From assembly GCF_037963865.1 (NCBI RefSeq), contig NZ_CP150170.1, positions 1,178,001-1,242,000 of the forward strand: DNA of 64,000 nucleotides. Direction: 5' to 3'. The notes under the pieces were generated by a model. That model was not told the origin of the DNA and did not search any database. It worked only from the letters and a program-made list of their open reading frames with translations. A program made the position numbers and the translations under genes. Origin of the DNA: Paenibacillus sp. FSL R10-2734 (GTDB taxonomy: Bacteria > Bacillota > Bacilli > Paenibacillales > Paenibacillaceae). Shown piece after piece: positions 1 through 9,800 of this stretch. Each line of letters opens with the position of its first letter. The stretch's first letter is position 1.

Positions 1-244
1 AAGATTTAGTTTCTTTTGCTTCAAGAGATATAACGCTATAATGAATACTGCAGTATATACATATTGTATAAATAGTAGGTTCATTGCCATTTAGTGTGAC
101 GCCACGTATAAAGAGCGACAACGCATAAACAATGAGTAGCAGCAAGGAAGTGATGGGAAGGAAATAGTGTTGTTTCTCCAGTTTTATTTTTTTGTAGTAT
201 AAGCTAATGTATGCCACAGTTAACACCTAGATGGGGCTGGACAT
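1..244 (-). pseudogene. Left-edge fragment of a polytopic membrane protein with an early in-frame stop
   Basis: On the minus strand an ATG at 244-242, preceded by a usable AAAGG Shine-Dalgarno, starts a reading frame that meets TAG at 229-227 after five codons (MSSPI). The same frame then stays open to the window edge, with GTG at 226-224 as a possible restart. The downstream peptide contains a hydrophobic run (LPITSLLLLIVYALSLF) followed by RGVTLNGNEP, which looks like the first membrane segment of an O-antigen ligase/polymerase-like protein. That family guess is weak. The gene could be a nonsense-mutated pseudogene or could start at the GTG. Its position next to the polysaccharide exporter fits either reading. 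Confidence 0.35.
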
Positions 245-609
245 TTTTTCAACCTTTCTCGACTAGGCATCGGTTTTACCGTATACTGGTTTCGACACTG
301 ATATCTCCTTTTCTTATATGTAACGACAATATTATTTTTGCATAAGACTATACTCAAAGTCAGTGGAAATTCATTTTTATGTATTATACATAAAAATCCA
401 ACTGATTCAGAAAGGTGAAGAATACATGGAAAAGTCGAAATCGATGTTTGGAGGTAATTGGTTTAATGTATAATCAAATATGTATAACATATCGATTTAT
501 TAACGGTAGAGTCTGGGGGGGTTAGCTTAGCTAACAAGAAATCCAGAGTACTGCTTCACTATATGTAATATATAAAGTTTATTTTATCTGTAAATTAAGG
601 AGAGAGAGT
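245..609. other. Gene-poor AT-rich leader before the polysaccharide export genes
   Basis: No convincing gene is present. The stretch holds a perfect 10-bp-arm palindrome at 374-396, a 15-codon ORF with a strong Shine-Dalgarno at 426-473, a run of seven G at 515-521, and a GTTAGC/GCTAAC inverted repeat at 521-535. I could not identify a clear sigma-A promoter. It probably carries the promoter and 5' leader of the wzm operon. Confidence 0.5.
374..396. repeat. Perfect inverted repeat, 10-bp arms
   Basis: TTTTTATGTA (374-383) and TACATAAAAA (387-396) pair perfectly around TTA. The flanks CAGTGGA (361-367) and TCCAACTG (397-404) can extend the hairpin imperfectly. It lies between the broken left-edge frame and the exporter operon, so it could be a bidirectional terminator (its own T/A tracts flank the stem) or an operator. 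Confidence 0.5.
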
Positions 610-1407
610 ATGTCTGTTTTTTCATCTATTTCAAAAAATAAAAATTTAATAACACAACTAACTAAGAGAGATATATTAGTTAAATATAGAGGTTCAATGT
701 TGGGAATGATCTGGTCAATTTTGAATCCCTTAATAATGCTGATTATCTATACTATCGTATTCGGTGAGATATTTAAGTCTAAATGGGGTAACACTGAAAA
801 TGAAAGTACCTTTATTTTTGGATTGACGCTTTTTACTGGGATGATTGTATATAATTTATTTTCAGAAGTTCTGAGTCGGTCAGCTACGATTATTCAATCA
901 AATGTTAATTATGTGAAAAAAATAATTTTTCCGCTTGAAATACTGATTGTTGTCTTGATGCTAACAGCTTTGTTTAATGGACTTATAAGTTTAATTGTAC
1001 TAATGATAATGAACATTTTTTTGGGACAAGCCTTGACTTGGACAATTCTTCTAATTCCAGTTGTTTTATTTCCAATTATTTTATTATCAATGGGACTGGC
1101 TTGGTTTTTGGCTGCCTTAGGCGTCTTTTTTAAGGACACAAATTATATTGTTACTCTAGTCCTTCAAATTGTGCTTTTTCTATCACCTGTTTTTTATTCA
1201 ATAGAAAATGTTCCTGATTATTTGAAAGGTATCTATAATTTTAATCCTCTTGGAATAGTGATACAGCAGATGAGAGAAATTGTATTATGGGGTGAAATGC
1301 CAAACTGGATACAATGGGGCAATATAACCTGTATATCATTTGTGATTTTTGTCGGCGGTTATTATTTCTTTACAAAGCTGAAAGGGGCATTTGCAGATGT
1401 TATCTGA
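610..1407 (+). CDS. wzm: Wzm/TagG-type polysaccharide ABC exporter, permease
   Basis: This is the membrane subunit of an ABC-2 type exporter that moves an undecaprenyl-linked polysaccharide across the cytoplasmic membrane. The 265-residue length is normal. The N-terminus has the family pattern LTKRDILVKYRGSMLG and then about six hydrophobic segments spread over residues 30-255. The ATG follows AAGGAGAGAGAG at good spacing. The downstream ATPase gene overlaps its stop, so the two are translationally coupled. The family also covers TagG for teichoic acid. The glycan-binding domain on the partner ATPase favours an O-antigen-like substrate, which is inference. Confidence 0.9.
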   Translation: MSVFSSISKNKNLITQLTKRDILVKYRGSMLGMIWSILNPLIMLIIYTIVFGEIFKSKWGNTENESTFIFGLTLFTGMIVYNLFSEVLSRSATIIQSNVNYVKKIIFPLEILIVVLMLTALFNGLISLIVLMIMNIFLGQALTWTILLIPVVLFPIILLSMGLAWFLAALGVFFKDTNYIVTLVLQIVLFLSPVFYSIENVPDYLKGIYNFNPLGIVIQQMREIVLWGEMPNWIQWGNITCISFVIFVGGYYFFTKLKGAFADVI

Positions 1408-2740
1408 GAATAATGCTATAGAAATAAAAAATATTAGTAAAAAATATTATTTATATAATAGTCCTGCTGATAGAATGGTTTCTTCGCTATTTAAAAATTT
1501 TAAAAAGTTTAATGAAGTCAATGCTTTGAATAATATTAGTATAAATATCCCAAAAGGCAAGACTATTGGTTTAATAGGACAAAACGGTTCTGGGAAAAGT
1601 ACCCTGTTACAAATAATTACGGGTATTTTGAAAGCTACTAGTGGTGAGATTGAAGTTAATGGTAGAATTGCAGCATTGTTAGAATTAGGATCAGGTTTTA
1701 ATCCGGAATTTACCGGAAGAGAGAATGTTTATATGAACGCGACAATATTAGGTTTAACTAAAGAAGAAATTAATGATAGATTTAGTGATATAGAAAAATT
1801 TGCTGAAATAGGTCACTTTATTGATCAACCGGTTAAGACCTACTCTAGTGGTATGTTCCTAAGATTAGCATTCGCTACTGCAGTCCATACAGATCCTGAT
1901 ATACTTATTGTTGATGAAGCTTTGGCCGTAGGGGATGTGCGTTTTCAGAGCAAGTGTTTCCGTAAGTTTAAGGAATTTCAGGAACGAGGCAAGACTATTT
2001 TGTTTGTTACACATGCAACCGAACTTCTAATAAGACATTGTGACTACGCTTATTTAATTAATCAAGGAGAATTGATCCAAGAGGGACTTCCGAAAGAGGT
2101 TGTTAATACCTACTTGGATTTACTCTATGGTAAACAAAAAAAGCTGAATAATACGACTGAAACTCTAGAGGCAAATATTCAAAGTAGAGAAGTAGATGCC
2201 GAAATACAAAAGAAATATTCTCGAGAAATCATTGAATTTATTACAAGTGAGAATTTAAACCCAAACTGTGAAAACAGAAGGAGTTATAATCAAAATGAAT
2301 TTAGATGGGGAGATAAAAGAGCTGAAATTATAGATTATTTAGTATTGTCAAACGATATGGTAGATCCAATCGATTGTAGTTCGTCGGAATTACTTCAAAT
2401 AATCATGAAAGTGAAGTTTAATGATAAAGTGACTTCTCCGATATATGGTCTAACTATTAAGACAGTAGATGGCGTCACTGTTTATGGAAATAATTCTAGA
2501 GATGATTCGATTGAGGTCTCTTCACAAAACGAGGCTAACTTTTGCTGTGTTCAGTTTGCTTTTATTCCTCAACTTGTAGAAGGAGATTACTTTATTTCAT
2601 TAGGAATAGCTGAAGATATTCCTGGATTAGAGGCTCCACCACTAGATAGAAGGTACGATCTTATACATTTGAAGTTTCATCATGATTCTTTAGGGTTTGG
2701 GATTGTAGATCTTGGAATGAAAATTGAACAATTAATTTAA
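1397..2740 (+). CDS. wzt: Wzt-type ABC exporter ATPase with C-terminal glycan-binding domain
   Basis: This is the ATPase partner of the upstream permease. Walker A GQNGSGKST is at about residues 61-69, the signature is the non-canonical YSSGM at about 149-153, and Walker B ILIVDE is at about 169-174. After residue 290 comes a second domain with the patterns FRWGDKRAEIIDY and PIYGLTIKTVDG, typical of the Wzt C-terminal beta-sandwich. In the E. coli O9a type this domain reads the cap at the non-reducing end of the chain. I prefer ATG 1397, which lies 9 nt after AAAGGGG, over the in-frame TTG at 1391. The gene overlaps wzm by 11 nt. TagH-like ATPases usually lack this extra domain, which argues for capped-glycan export. 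Confidence 0.9.
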   Translation: MLSENNAIEIKNISKKYYLYNSPADRMVSSLFKNFKKFNEVNALNNISINIPKGKTIGLIGQNGSGKSTLLQIITGILKATSGEIEVNGRIAALLELGSGFNPEFTGRENVYMNATILGLTKEEINDRFSDIEKFAEIGHFIDQPVKTYSSGMFLRLAFATAVHTDPDILIVDEALAVGDVRFQSKCFRKFKEFQERGKTILFVTHATELLIRHCDYAYLINQGELIQEGLPKEVVNTYLDLLYGKQKKLNNTTETLEANIQSREVDAEIQKKYSREIIEFITSENLNPNCENRRSYNQNEFRWGDKRAEIIDYLVLSNDMVDPIDCSSSELLQIIMKVKFNDKVTSPIYGLTIKTVDGVTVYGNNSRDDSIEVSSQNEANFCCVQFAFIPQLVEGDYFISLGIAEDIPGLEAPPLDRRYDLIHLKFHHDSLGFGIVDLGMKIEQLI

Positions 2741-2784
2741 GTTGTTTTAGATAACTAATTTTAATTTGTAATGAGGTGAGTATT

Positions 2785-4791
2785 ATGAGTGCTAAAGATG
2801 AGTTTCAGAATTATACTAATCTATTGAATCTAAAATATTATAATGGAAAAGACAATTATAGTGACGGAGATATTGAAGATGAAATTATTAATTATCTAAA
2901 AGAGTCACAAGGTGACGATGCGAAATTGGATAATATTTTCGAGAAGGATACACGCTGGCCGATTATTTATCATTTATCTCATATTAGAAAAAATATTGTC
3001 AATTGGTACCCCTTTAAACAAGGGGCTAGGATATTAGAGATCGGCGCAGGAATGGGGGCTATTACAGGTACACTTTGTGATAATGCTAGTCATGTAACAG
3101 CGATAGAATTATCTAAACGAAGAGCAGAGGCTATTGCAATTAGAAATTGTAATAGAGACAATTTAGAAATAATTGTGGGGAATTTAAACGATATTGAACT
3201 ACCCTATAAATACGATTATATTACTTTAATTGGTGTGTTGGAATATGCTGAGTCATTTACTCATGAAGAACAACCTTATAACGAATTCTTGAAGAAAATC
3301 AGTAGGTTTCTTGCTCCTGATGGTAAGCTTTTAATAGCTATCGAAAATAGATTGGGACTTAAATATTGGTGTGGTGCTGAAGAGGATCACACTAATATAC
3401 AATATGATGGGATCTCTGGATATCCTTCTTCAAAGGGGGTAAGAACATTTGGGCGAAATGAACTTGAAACGTTATTAGTTTCTTCGGGGTTTAAGAGCAA
3501 TCAATTTTATTATCCGTTACCAGATTATAAACTTCCACAGGTTATATTCTCAGATGATTATTTGCCCACTATTAAGAATTCGAAGAGATACAGACCTTTT
3601 TATGCTGGAATTGAAAATCTTCATTTGAGTGAACATAGTGCCATTGATGCTGTTATTGATAACAATTCGTTCCCTATGATGGCGAATTCTTTTTTTGTTG
3701 AAGCGACTTTTAACTATAATATAGATTCAAAAATTTCTTTTGTTACTTTTAACAACGATAGATTTGAACATTTGAGAGTGCATACAAGAATAGTAGACAA
3801 TAAGAAAGTAGAGAAATTTTGTGATGAAAAGGCGTTGAAGCATTTAGAGGGAATCAAGGATAATAATTTTCAACTTACTAAATTGGGAATGCCAATGATC
3901 AAAGAAGCTATGATTAATAACCGAATAGTTAGTGATTTTATGCCTTATGAAACTGTTGAAGATAGAATTCTTGATTTGTTTAAAAACAGAAAAAAAGAAA
4001 GAGCTATTGAAGTGATTGATCAATTTTGGAATATGCTCGTGTCGTGTTCAACAAAAAAAGCTGATGACAATAGTTATTTTTACATGGAGGGCTATATTGA
4101 TTTAATTTTTTCGAATTGCTTCATAAAAGAAGAGTTTTTTTGTTTTTTCGATCAAGAGTGGAAATTTGAAGTTATACCAACAGATTTTATTTTGTATAGA
4201 GCAATAACTAATTTATATCGTTTTAATAGTTTTATTGAAACGATTATCTCCATGAATGAACTTCTCTCAAGATACAATATAGATGAATATAAAATTAATC
4301 ATTTTAAGGATTTAGATGAAAGAATAATGAACCGAATTCTTGATAAGCATATAGTAGAATATCTTGAGACTCGAAGTCAGTTTAATGATAGTAATTGCAT
4401 TGAAGAGTCACATTCCGATCAAATAAATAAAATATGTAATGATTATGAAAGTGAAATAAAACGAATACATGAGGAAAATTCAAATGAGTTGAATAATAAA
4501 AATAATCAAATAAAATCAATTGTTGAAGACTATGAGAAGGAAATTGATAGACTTCAAAACGTGAATAATTCTCGTGTGCAAGAGATTCAAGGCATGAATG
4601 ATTCTCGTATAAAAGAGATATGTAGTGATTATGAAAGTGAAATAGCTCGACTTAATGCAATCATTAGTGAACATAGTATTGAAATGTCATTGATAAAAGA
4701 AAGTAATAAGGAGCTAGAGTTATATAAAAATGAAACGCAACAAAATTATATATTAGTACGAAAAGCTTGGAAGAGCTATTTTAAAAAATAG
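2785..4791 (+). CDS. WbdD-like methyltransferase/kinase-like/coiled-coil protein (candidate chain terminator)
   Basis: 668 residues with three parts. Residues 80-250 are a class I SAM methyltransferase (motif I ILEIGAGMGAITG at 83-95). Residues about 315-510 look like a small-molecule kinase fold: a candidate VEKF lysine near 343, a catalytic-loop-like D-x4-N in YIDLIFSN near 439-444, and DQEW near 456 in the place of DFG. Residues 545-655 are charged coiled coil with repeated ICxDYESEI units, ending in a basic-aromatic tail (RKAWKSYFKK). This is the domain order of WbdD, which caps the polymannose O-antigen and measures its length with a coiled coil. Here the gene sits directly after wzm-wzt. 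ATG 2785 lies 5 nt after GAGGTGA; the GTG at 2776 overlaps that site. The methyltransferase is clear, the kinase part is a by-eye assignment, and the role is inferred. Confidence 0.7.
   Translation: MSAKDEFQNYTNLLNLKYYNGKDNYSDGDIEDEIINYLKESQGDDAKLDNIFEKDTRWPIIYHLSHIRKNIVNWYPFKQGARILEIGAGMGAITGTLCDNASHVTAIELSKRRAEAIAIRNCNRDNLEIIVGNLNDIELPYKYDYITLIGVLEYAESFTHEEQPYNEFLKKISRFLAPDGKLLIAIENRLGLKYWCGAEEDHTNIQYDGISGYPSSKGVRTFGRNELETLLVSSGFKSNQFYYPLPDYKLPQVIFSDDYLPTIKNSKRYRPFYAGIENLHLSEHSAIDAVIDNNSFPMMANSFFVEATFNYNIDSKISFVTFNNDRFEHLRVHTRIVDNKKVEKFCDEKALKHLEGIKDNNFQLTKLGMPMIKEAMINNRIVSDFMPYETVEDRILDLFKNRKKERAIEVIDQFWNMLVSCSTKKADDNSYFYMEGYIDLIFSNCFIKEEFFCFFDQEWKFEVIPTDFILYRAITNLYRFNSFIETIISMNELLSRYNIDEYKINHFKDLDERIMNRILDKHIVEYLETRSQFNDSNCIEESHSDQINKICNDYESEIKRIHEENSNELNNKNNQIKSIVEDYEKEIDRLQNVNNSRVQEIQGMNDSRIKEICSDYESEIARLNAIISEHSIEMSLIKESNKELELYKNETQQNYILVRKAWKSYFKK
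4432..4650 (+). repeat. Duplicated 33-bp units in the coiled-coil coding region
   Basis: The segments 4432-4464 and 4618-4650 each encode ICxDYESEIxR and are nearly identical in DNA. Between them lies a diverged third copy (IVEDYEKEIDRL). Two 12-residue units (NNSRVQEI and NDSRIKEI, from about 4564 and 4597) precede the second copy. The pattern suggests that this coiled coil grew by internal duplication. Confidence 0.7.
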
Positions 4792-4807
4792 TTAAATTTA
4801 AGGGGTA

Positions 4808-5827
4808 ATGATTTTGAACATTAAACAAGGGATTAGAAAGATAGCAAAGCGAATTTATAGTTTGTTACCTGTTCCTTATAAGGCGAAAAAAAGAATGAGT
4901 TACTTTGTTAAACGTAATTTTTTTCGTGATTATACTGGGGAAGGGATTATTGATATATACAGTAATTCATATAAGTTATCTCAAATAAATAAGAAGATCA
5001 AACGAGTTTCAGTAATTATCCCTAATTACAATTATGCTGAATTTATAGTTGAACGAATCGACTCGGTATTACTTCAAACATATCCGATTCACGAGCTAAT
5101 TATTGTCGACGATTGCTCCAAAGATAATAGTGTGGAGGTTATCGAAGCGCATTTGGAAAAATTGGGCAATCCTTCGAATGTTCGATTCATTATAAATGAA
5201 AAAAACAGCGGAAATGTATTTGCCCAATGGCAGTATGGGTTTGAACACGCTTCAGGGGAATATGTATGGATTGCAGAGGCCGACGATAGTTGCCATCCTA
5301 GATTTCTTGAAAGTGTAATGGGAGGCTTTGAGGACGAAGAGGTTGTGATTTCGTATTGTGAGTCCTTAACTATGAATGAATATAATCAAGTGTTAATGAA
5401 AGACTTGCGCCCATGGATTGATATTTATAAAACTGGAAAATGGGATAAAAGCTATATTGCGGATGGGATCGACGAAATTACTTCAACACTGTGTATTAAC
5501 AATACAATAGCTAATGCTTCCAGTGCAGTATTTAAAAATGGAGATTATCATGAAATATTGGAAGTATCAAAGAATTATAGATTAGCAGGAGATTGGTATG
5601 CATATATGAGAATGTTTGAACTCGGAAGGGTAGCATATCTGGATGAATCACTAAACTATCATAGAATGCAGGAGAAGAGTGTAACTCTTAGTATTCATAA
5701 GGATTTGGAATTTAATGAAATCTGCCGTGTTCAAGATTACGCACTAAATAATTACCCGATAGAAGAGGTTGTTAAGCAAAGAGTGCTCGAAAGAAGAGAA
5801 AGGGAGAGAGTTAGATTTGGACTATAA
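4808..5827 (+). CDS. GT2 family glycosyltransferase
   Basis: This is a GT-A fold enzyme that would add a sugar to the lipid-linked glycan on the cytoplasmic face. From residue about 63 it reads VSVIIPNYNYAEFI and LIIVDDCSKDNS, with the acidic nucleotide-sugar motif AEADD about 90 residues later. A basic stretch of 55-60 residues precedes the catalytic domain and may hold it at the membrane. ATG 4808 is only 2 nt from AAGGGG; TTG 4814 would have normal spacing and may be the real start. The 3' end overlaps the next gene by 11 nt. The sugar specificity cannot be read from sequence. Confidence 0.85.
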   Translation: MILNIKQGIRKIAKRIYSLLPVPYKAKKRMSYFVKRNFFRDYTGEGIIDIYSNSYKLSQINKKIKRVSVIIPNYNYAEFIVERIDSVLLQTYPIHELIIVDDCSKDNSVEVIEAHLEKLGNPSNVRFIINEKNSGNVFAQWQYGFEHASGEYVWIAEADDSCHPRFLESVMGGFEDEEVVISYCESLTMNEYNQVLMKDLRPWIDIYKTGKWDKSYIADGIDEITSTLCINNTIANASSAVFKNGDYHEILEVSKNYRLAGDWYAYMRMFELGRVAYLDESLNYHRMQEKSVTLSIHKDLEFNEICRVQDYALNNYPIEEVVKQRVLERRERERVRFGL

Positions 5828-6863
5828 TAAAAAATTATCGGTTATTGTTCCTGTATATAATACCGAGAAGTATCTAAACCGCTGTTTAGACTCAGTGCTA
5901 GCAGCAATCCCTGAGCATTCCGAAATACTTATTATTAATGATGGGTCCCCTGATCAATCTGAAGTAATTGCATTGAGTTATTGTGAGAAATACCCTGAGA
6001 TTATACGTTATTTTCACAAGGGTAATGGTGGATTATCTGATGCTAAAAACTATGGTCTTAGTCATGCAACCGGAGAATATATTATATTTTTGGATTCAGA
6101 TGACTACATAGAGCCGGATATGTATAGAGAGATCCTAGGTGAAATGCAACAAACGGGATCCCAATTGGGGATATGCGATATCAATTGCGAGTATGAAGTA
6201 GAAGGAACGAATCTGATTAGCTGTTGTTATAATCCTAATCGCGGAAGTACATTCTTTCAAATTCTCGATACACCATTGATGGCAGCATCCTGGAATAAAA
6301 TTATTCACAGAAGTTTATTTGAAGGTTTGGACTATCCTACCGGGCTTAATAATGAAGACGTAGCAGTTACACCTATTATATTAGGTCGCGCGAATCATTG
6401 TGTAATCGTAAAAAAGCCAATGTATAAATATGTTCAACGCCCGGGGTCCATTCAGAACTCAACATTTAATAATAAGCGTTTTGTCATTATTGAAACAACT
6501 AATATTGCTATTGAGCGTGCTGCTGACTTTCCGCTTCATATACAAGAGCAGATCAAAGGTTCTCTATATATCCATCAAATATTAGGGCTTGTTCTTTATC
6601 CCATTAGGCAGCAGAGCTTTCTTAAGAGATATTCGATGATCAAGGAATATATGAAGAAAGTTGATGGATATTTTATTGATTTTTTCCAAAACAGATATGT
6701 GATGGATAATGGAATGACAGATACGTATAAGAATCGAATTTTCAAAAGATTAAGTACCAGACTCTTGAAAAAAAAGCTGTATTTAGTTACTTCCATCTTT
6801 TTTGGGCTCGTTAATTTAGCCGAACAAATAAATTCACAAATGGTTAAGAAGGGGCATAAATAA
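5817..6863 (+). CDS. GT2 family glycosyltransferase
   Basis: 348 residues beginning DYNKKLSVIVPVYNTEKYL, with IIINDGSPDQS and the metal/nucleotide motif FLDSDD, all standard for GT2 enzymes. The C-terminal 120 residues are basic and hydrophobic, which suggests membrane contact. I chose TTG 5817, which lies 8 nt after AGGGAGAG at 5801-5808 and overlaps the previous stop. The open frame could extend to 5769, but that would read through the upstream gene. It is coupled to the previous glycosyltransferase and followed without a gap by the acyltransferase fusion gene. Donor and acceptor are unknown. Confidence 0.85.
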   Translation: MDYNKKLSVIVPVYNTEKYLNRCLDSVLAAIPEHSEILIINDGSPDQSEVIALSYCEKYPEIIRYFHKGNGGLSDAKNYGLSHATGEYIIFLDSDDYIEPDMYREILGEMQQTGSQLGICDINCEYEVEGTNLISCCYNPNRGSTFFQILDTPLMAASWNKIIHRSLFEGLDYPTGLNNEDVAVTPIILGRANHCVIVKKPMYKYVQRPGSIQNSTFNNKRFVIIETTNIAIERAADFPLHIQEQIKGSLYIHQILGLVLYPIRQQSFLKRYSMIKEYMKKVDGYFIDFFQNRYVMDNGMTDTYKNRIFKRLSTRLLKKKLYLVTSIFFGLVNLAEQINSQMVKKGHK

Positions 6864-9800
6864 GTGAGTGTTGATTTGAATGTTAATAAAAGAGTTGATT
6901 GGGTTGATATTTTTAAGGGCCTTATCATAATGATGGTTGTCCTCGGCCACGAAAATGGGTTTCTTGTTAAATATATTTATTTGTTCCATATGCCTGCCTT
7001 CTTTTTTATATCGGGATATACAGCTAAGTTAAATAAACAAAGCTTTTTTACATTCACGAAAGAAAGATTCTTGAGATTGATTGTTCCGGTGTATTGTATC
7101 AATATTCTTTTCTTTTTATTTCGTTGGGTAATGAATTTGCTGGGATTTGGTTTGGTATTTTATAGTGAACCGATGAACGCGAGTGATTTTCTCCATAGTA
7201 TCTACAATCTATTTGCTCTTAATATCACCTCAGATTTAGCAGGTGTATCGTGGTTCTTCATTGTTTTATTTTTAGCTTCAGTATTGCTTAAATTAGTTCA
7301 TGATATTTTCCGTGGAAAAAAATTGGCGATAGCTGCTACATCAATCTTGTTATTTGTTGTAGGATACTGGTTTGTAAGACATAATATCAGATTTCCAAAA
7401 ACATTATTTGATCTGGTTCTGATCGCTCAGTTTTATTTCATGTGTGGGCGTTTATTATCTGAGAGTGGTTTTATGTCAAAGATTAAGTTCAATATTGATA
7501 TTCTTGCTTGTATACTCGTAATACTTATATACCCTTTATATTATTTTGCTAATATATATTGGGGAGGGACAGACTACCCTAGTAGAAGCTTCGGCAACCC
7601 TATAATTAATGTGATTTCCGCTTTTATTGGCATAACCGCTACTATTGCTATAAGTTATCTTTTGAGGAATATTAGAATACTTAAATGGATTTTTATAAAA
7701 TTGGGCGAAATAACGCTAGCGATTGCATTTATGCATTTTCTCGCTTTTAGAGTTTTCTTCGGGATTTTGTATCTGCTTAATATCGTTGATCGCTCCCAGG
7801 TGCAACAGCTAATTCCTAGCCAGAATGCGAATTATCAGCTAGTGCTGTTTATATTTACAATTGCCTTCTGCTGGATAATAAATTTCATATTACAGAAAAA
7901 CGATGTTTGCGCGGCATTAATACTTGGCGTGAAGACGAAACCCTTCAACCGTATATCTTCCGTATTAGATTATATATTCAAACCGCTTCTTGATTTATGT
8001 GTAAGATTAAAGCTGTATTGTTCCAATCAATTATCAGCTGTGATACCTTATATTAAGCAAAGACCGATCTTATTTATATTCATGTTCATTATTATTGGAT
8101 ATAAGATCGTGTACTTTATGCGGCCATGGATCAATGTGAATGATGAGCTACTGATTCTAATAAGTTCTCAAAAAGGACTGGGCTCAATTTATGAATATAT
8201 TGCTAATGTTAGTCTAAGCCAAGGTAGAGCCTATTTTCTGGGCAACTTAGTGGCCCTAATAATCTTTACAATTAAGAATGTTTATGTATTCCGCATCATT
8301 TGTTTATTGATACTTGTTTCTAACATCTATTCTTTCATTTTATTATGCAATAAGATCTGGAATAATACTGTTTTAAGCTGGATGTTATGCTTCTTATTTT
8401 TCGTAAGTCTTACTTTTTCATGGGAACCAGCTATTCCTAATGCTTATATCACATTCTATGGGGTAAGTATTACCGCATTGTTCTTATCATTAAGATATTT
8501 CTACCTATATATTGAGAATAAACAAACGAAATTCATTGTTTTGAGTATATTGGGATATATATTATGTCTCTTTACGTATGAGTTGTTTATTATATTTGCG
8601 CCACTATATTTATTAATAGCAATGAGTCGAATCAAGGGATTGAAAAAATCCATTTATAAAGTACTACCTATTATTATTTCTACAGCGGCTTATATTGTAA
8701 TCTATCTGATTTGGAGAAAACTCTTCGGTTCTGGATACGAGGGTGCAAAGGTAGATCTCGCTAGCTTCTCCATTGTTGATTGTTTAAGAGCGATAGTAGT
8801 GATAGGACTTAGCGCTCTTCCAGGCGCATTATTATTAATCTCTAAATATCGGTATATATATTTTGATTTATATGGTGATCAACAATTTCAAAGTAAATAC
8901 CTTAATATCATTGCACAGGTGTTCACAGTTCAAAATGTCATTCTAGGTCTTCTGGCATTCTATATCTTCTATAAATTATTACAAGAATCCAGAAGAGTTG
9001 TATTCTCAAATAGAATGATTATATATATAGGGATTGCTGCGGTATACATTTTTATCCCAAGTACAATATTGGCAGTGACTCCGCTCTATCAGGAAGCAGT
9101 GAAGAATAGTTCATTTATTACTTTAAATGCCTCTTATTTTTCACTATTTGCATGTATTCTGTTCTTTTGTTTATTGGTAATTAAGTTGCTACAGAGAGTT
9201 GGTTCTGAGAAAAAACAAAAGTTGGTTATCTTTCTAGGCGCTGCTTTTATTGCTATGATGTGTATTCTTAGTAATTTTCAGAGCGATACAATTACCAAAC
9301 ATCAGAATTATTTGAAACAGAGACTATCCTTTATTAATTCATTTATTAATAGTGATAGCTTCCGCAATATTCAAGATGGTGCGGTGATCTATGCTCCTTC
9401 AATATTTAAATCTGAAATGAGCCTAGCTATTCATGATTCGTTTTGGGATGAATACACCAAAATACGAATAGGAAAAAACGTTCACTTCACCAAAGAATTA
9501 CCTGATTCTAGTGTCCATAATCCAGTATACTATTTAAAGGATATTGAGCTTGATTCAAGTCAAGAACGTTATCTCGTATTTGGCAAGATTGACGTTACTA
9601 ACCAGCATAATGATTACTTAAGTGATGATGCTTTGGTGATATATAGTGGTAAACAGCGACAGCATATTATTGAAGGTAAGGTAAAAGATAATGGTATAGG
9701 GGAGATCAGCCTAAATGATCAAGGCACTACGTTTATGAATGGTGAATATCAGATCAGTGTTAGAAGTCAAGATGCGTTTACTAGTGATCAACTACCTGGA

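Noticed and set aside
502..512. ops/JUMPstart-like element (AACGGTAGAGT) before the polysaccharide operon
   Set aside because: It matches the enterobacterial ops core only partly and there is no RfaH or LoaP gene nearby to support it.
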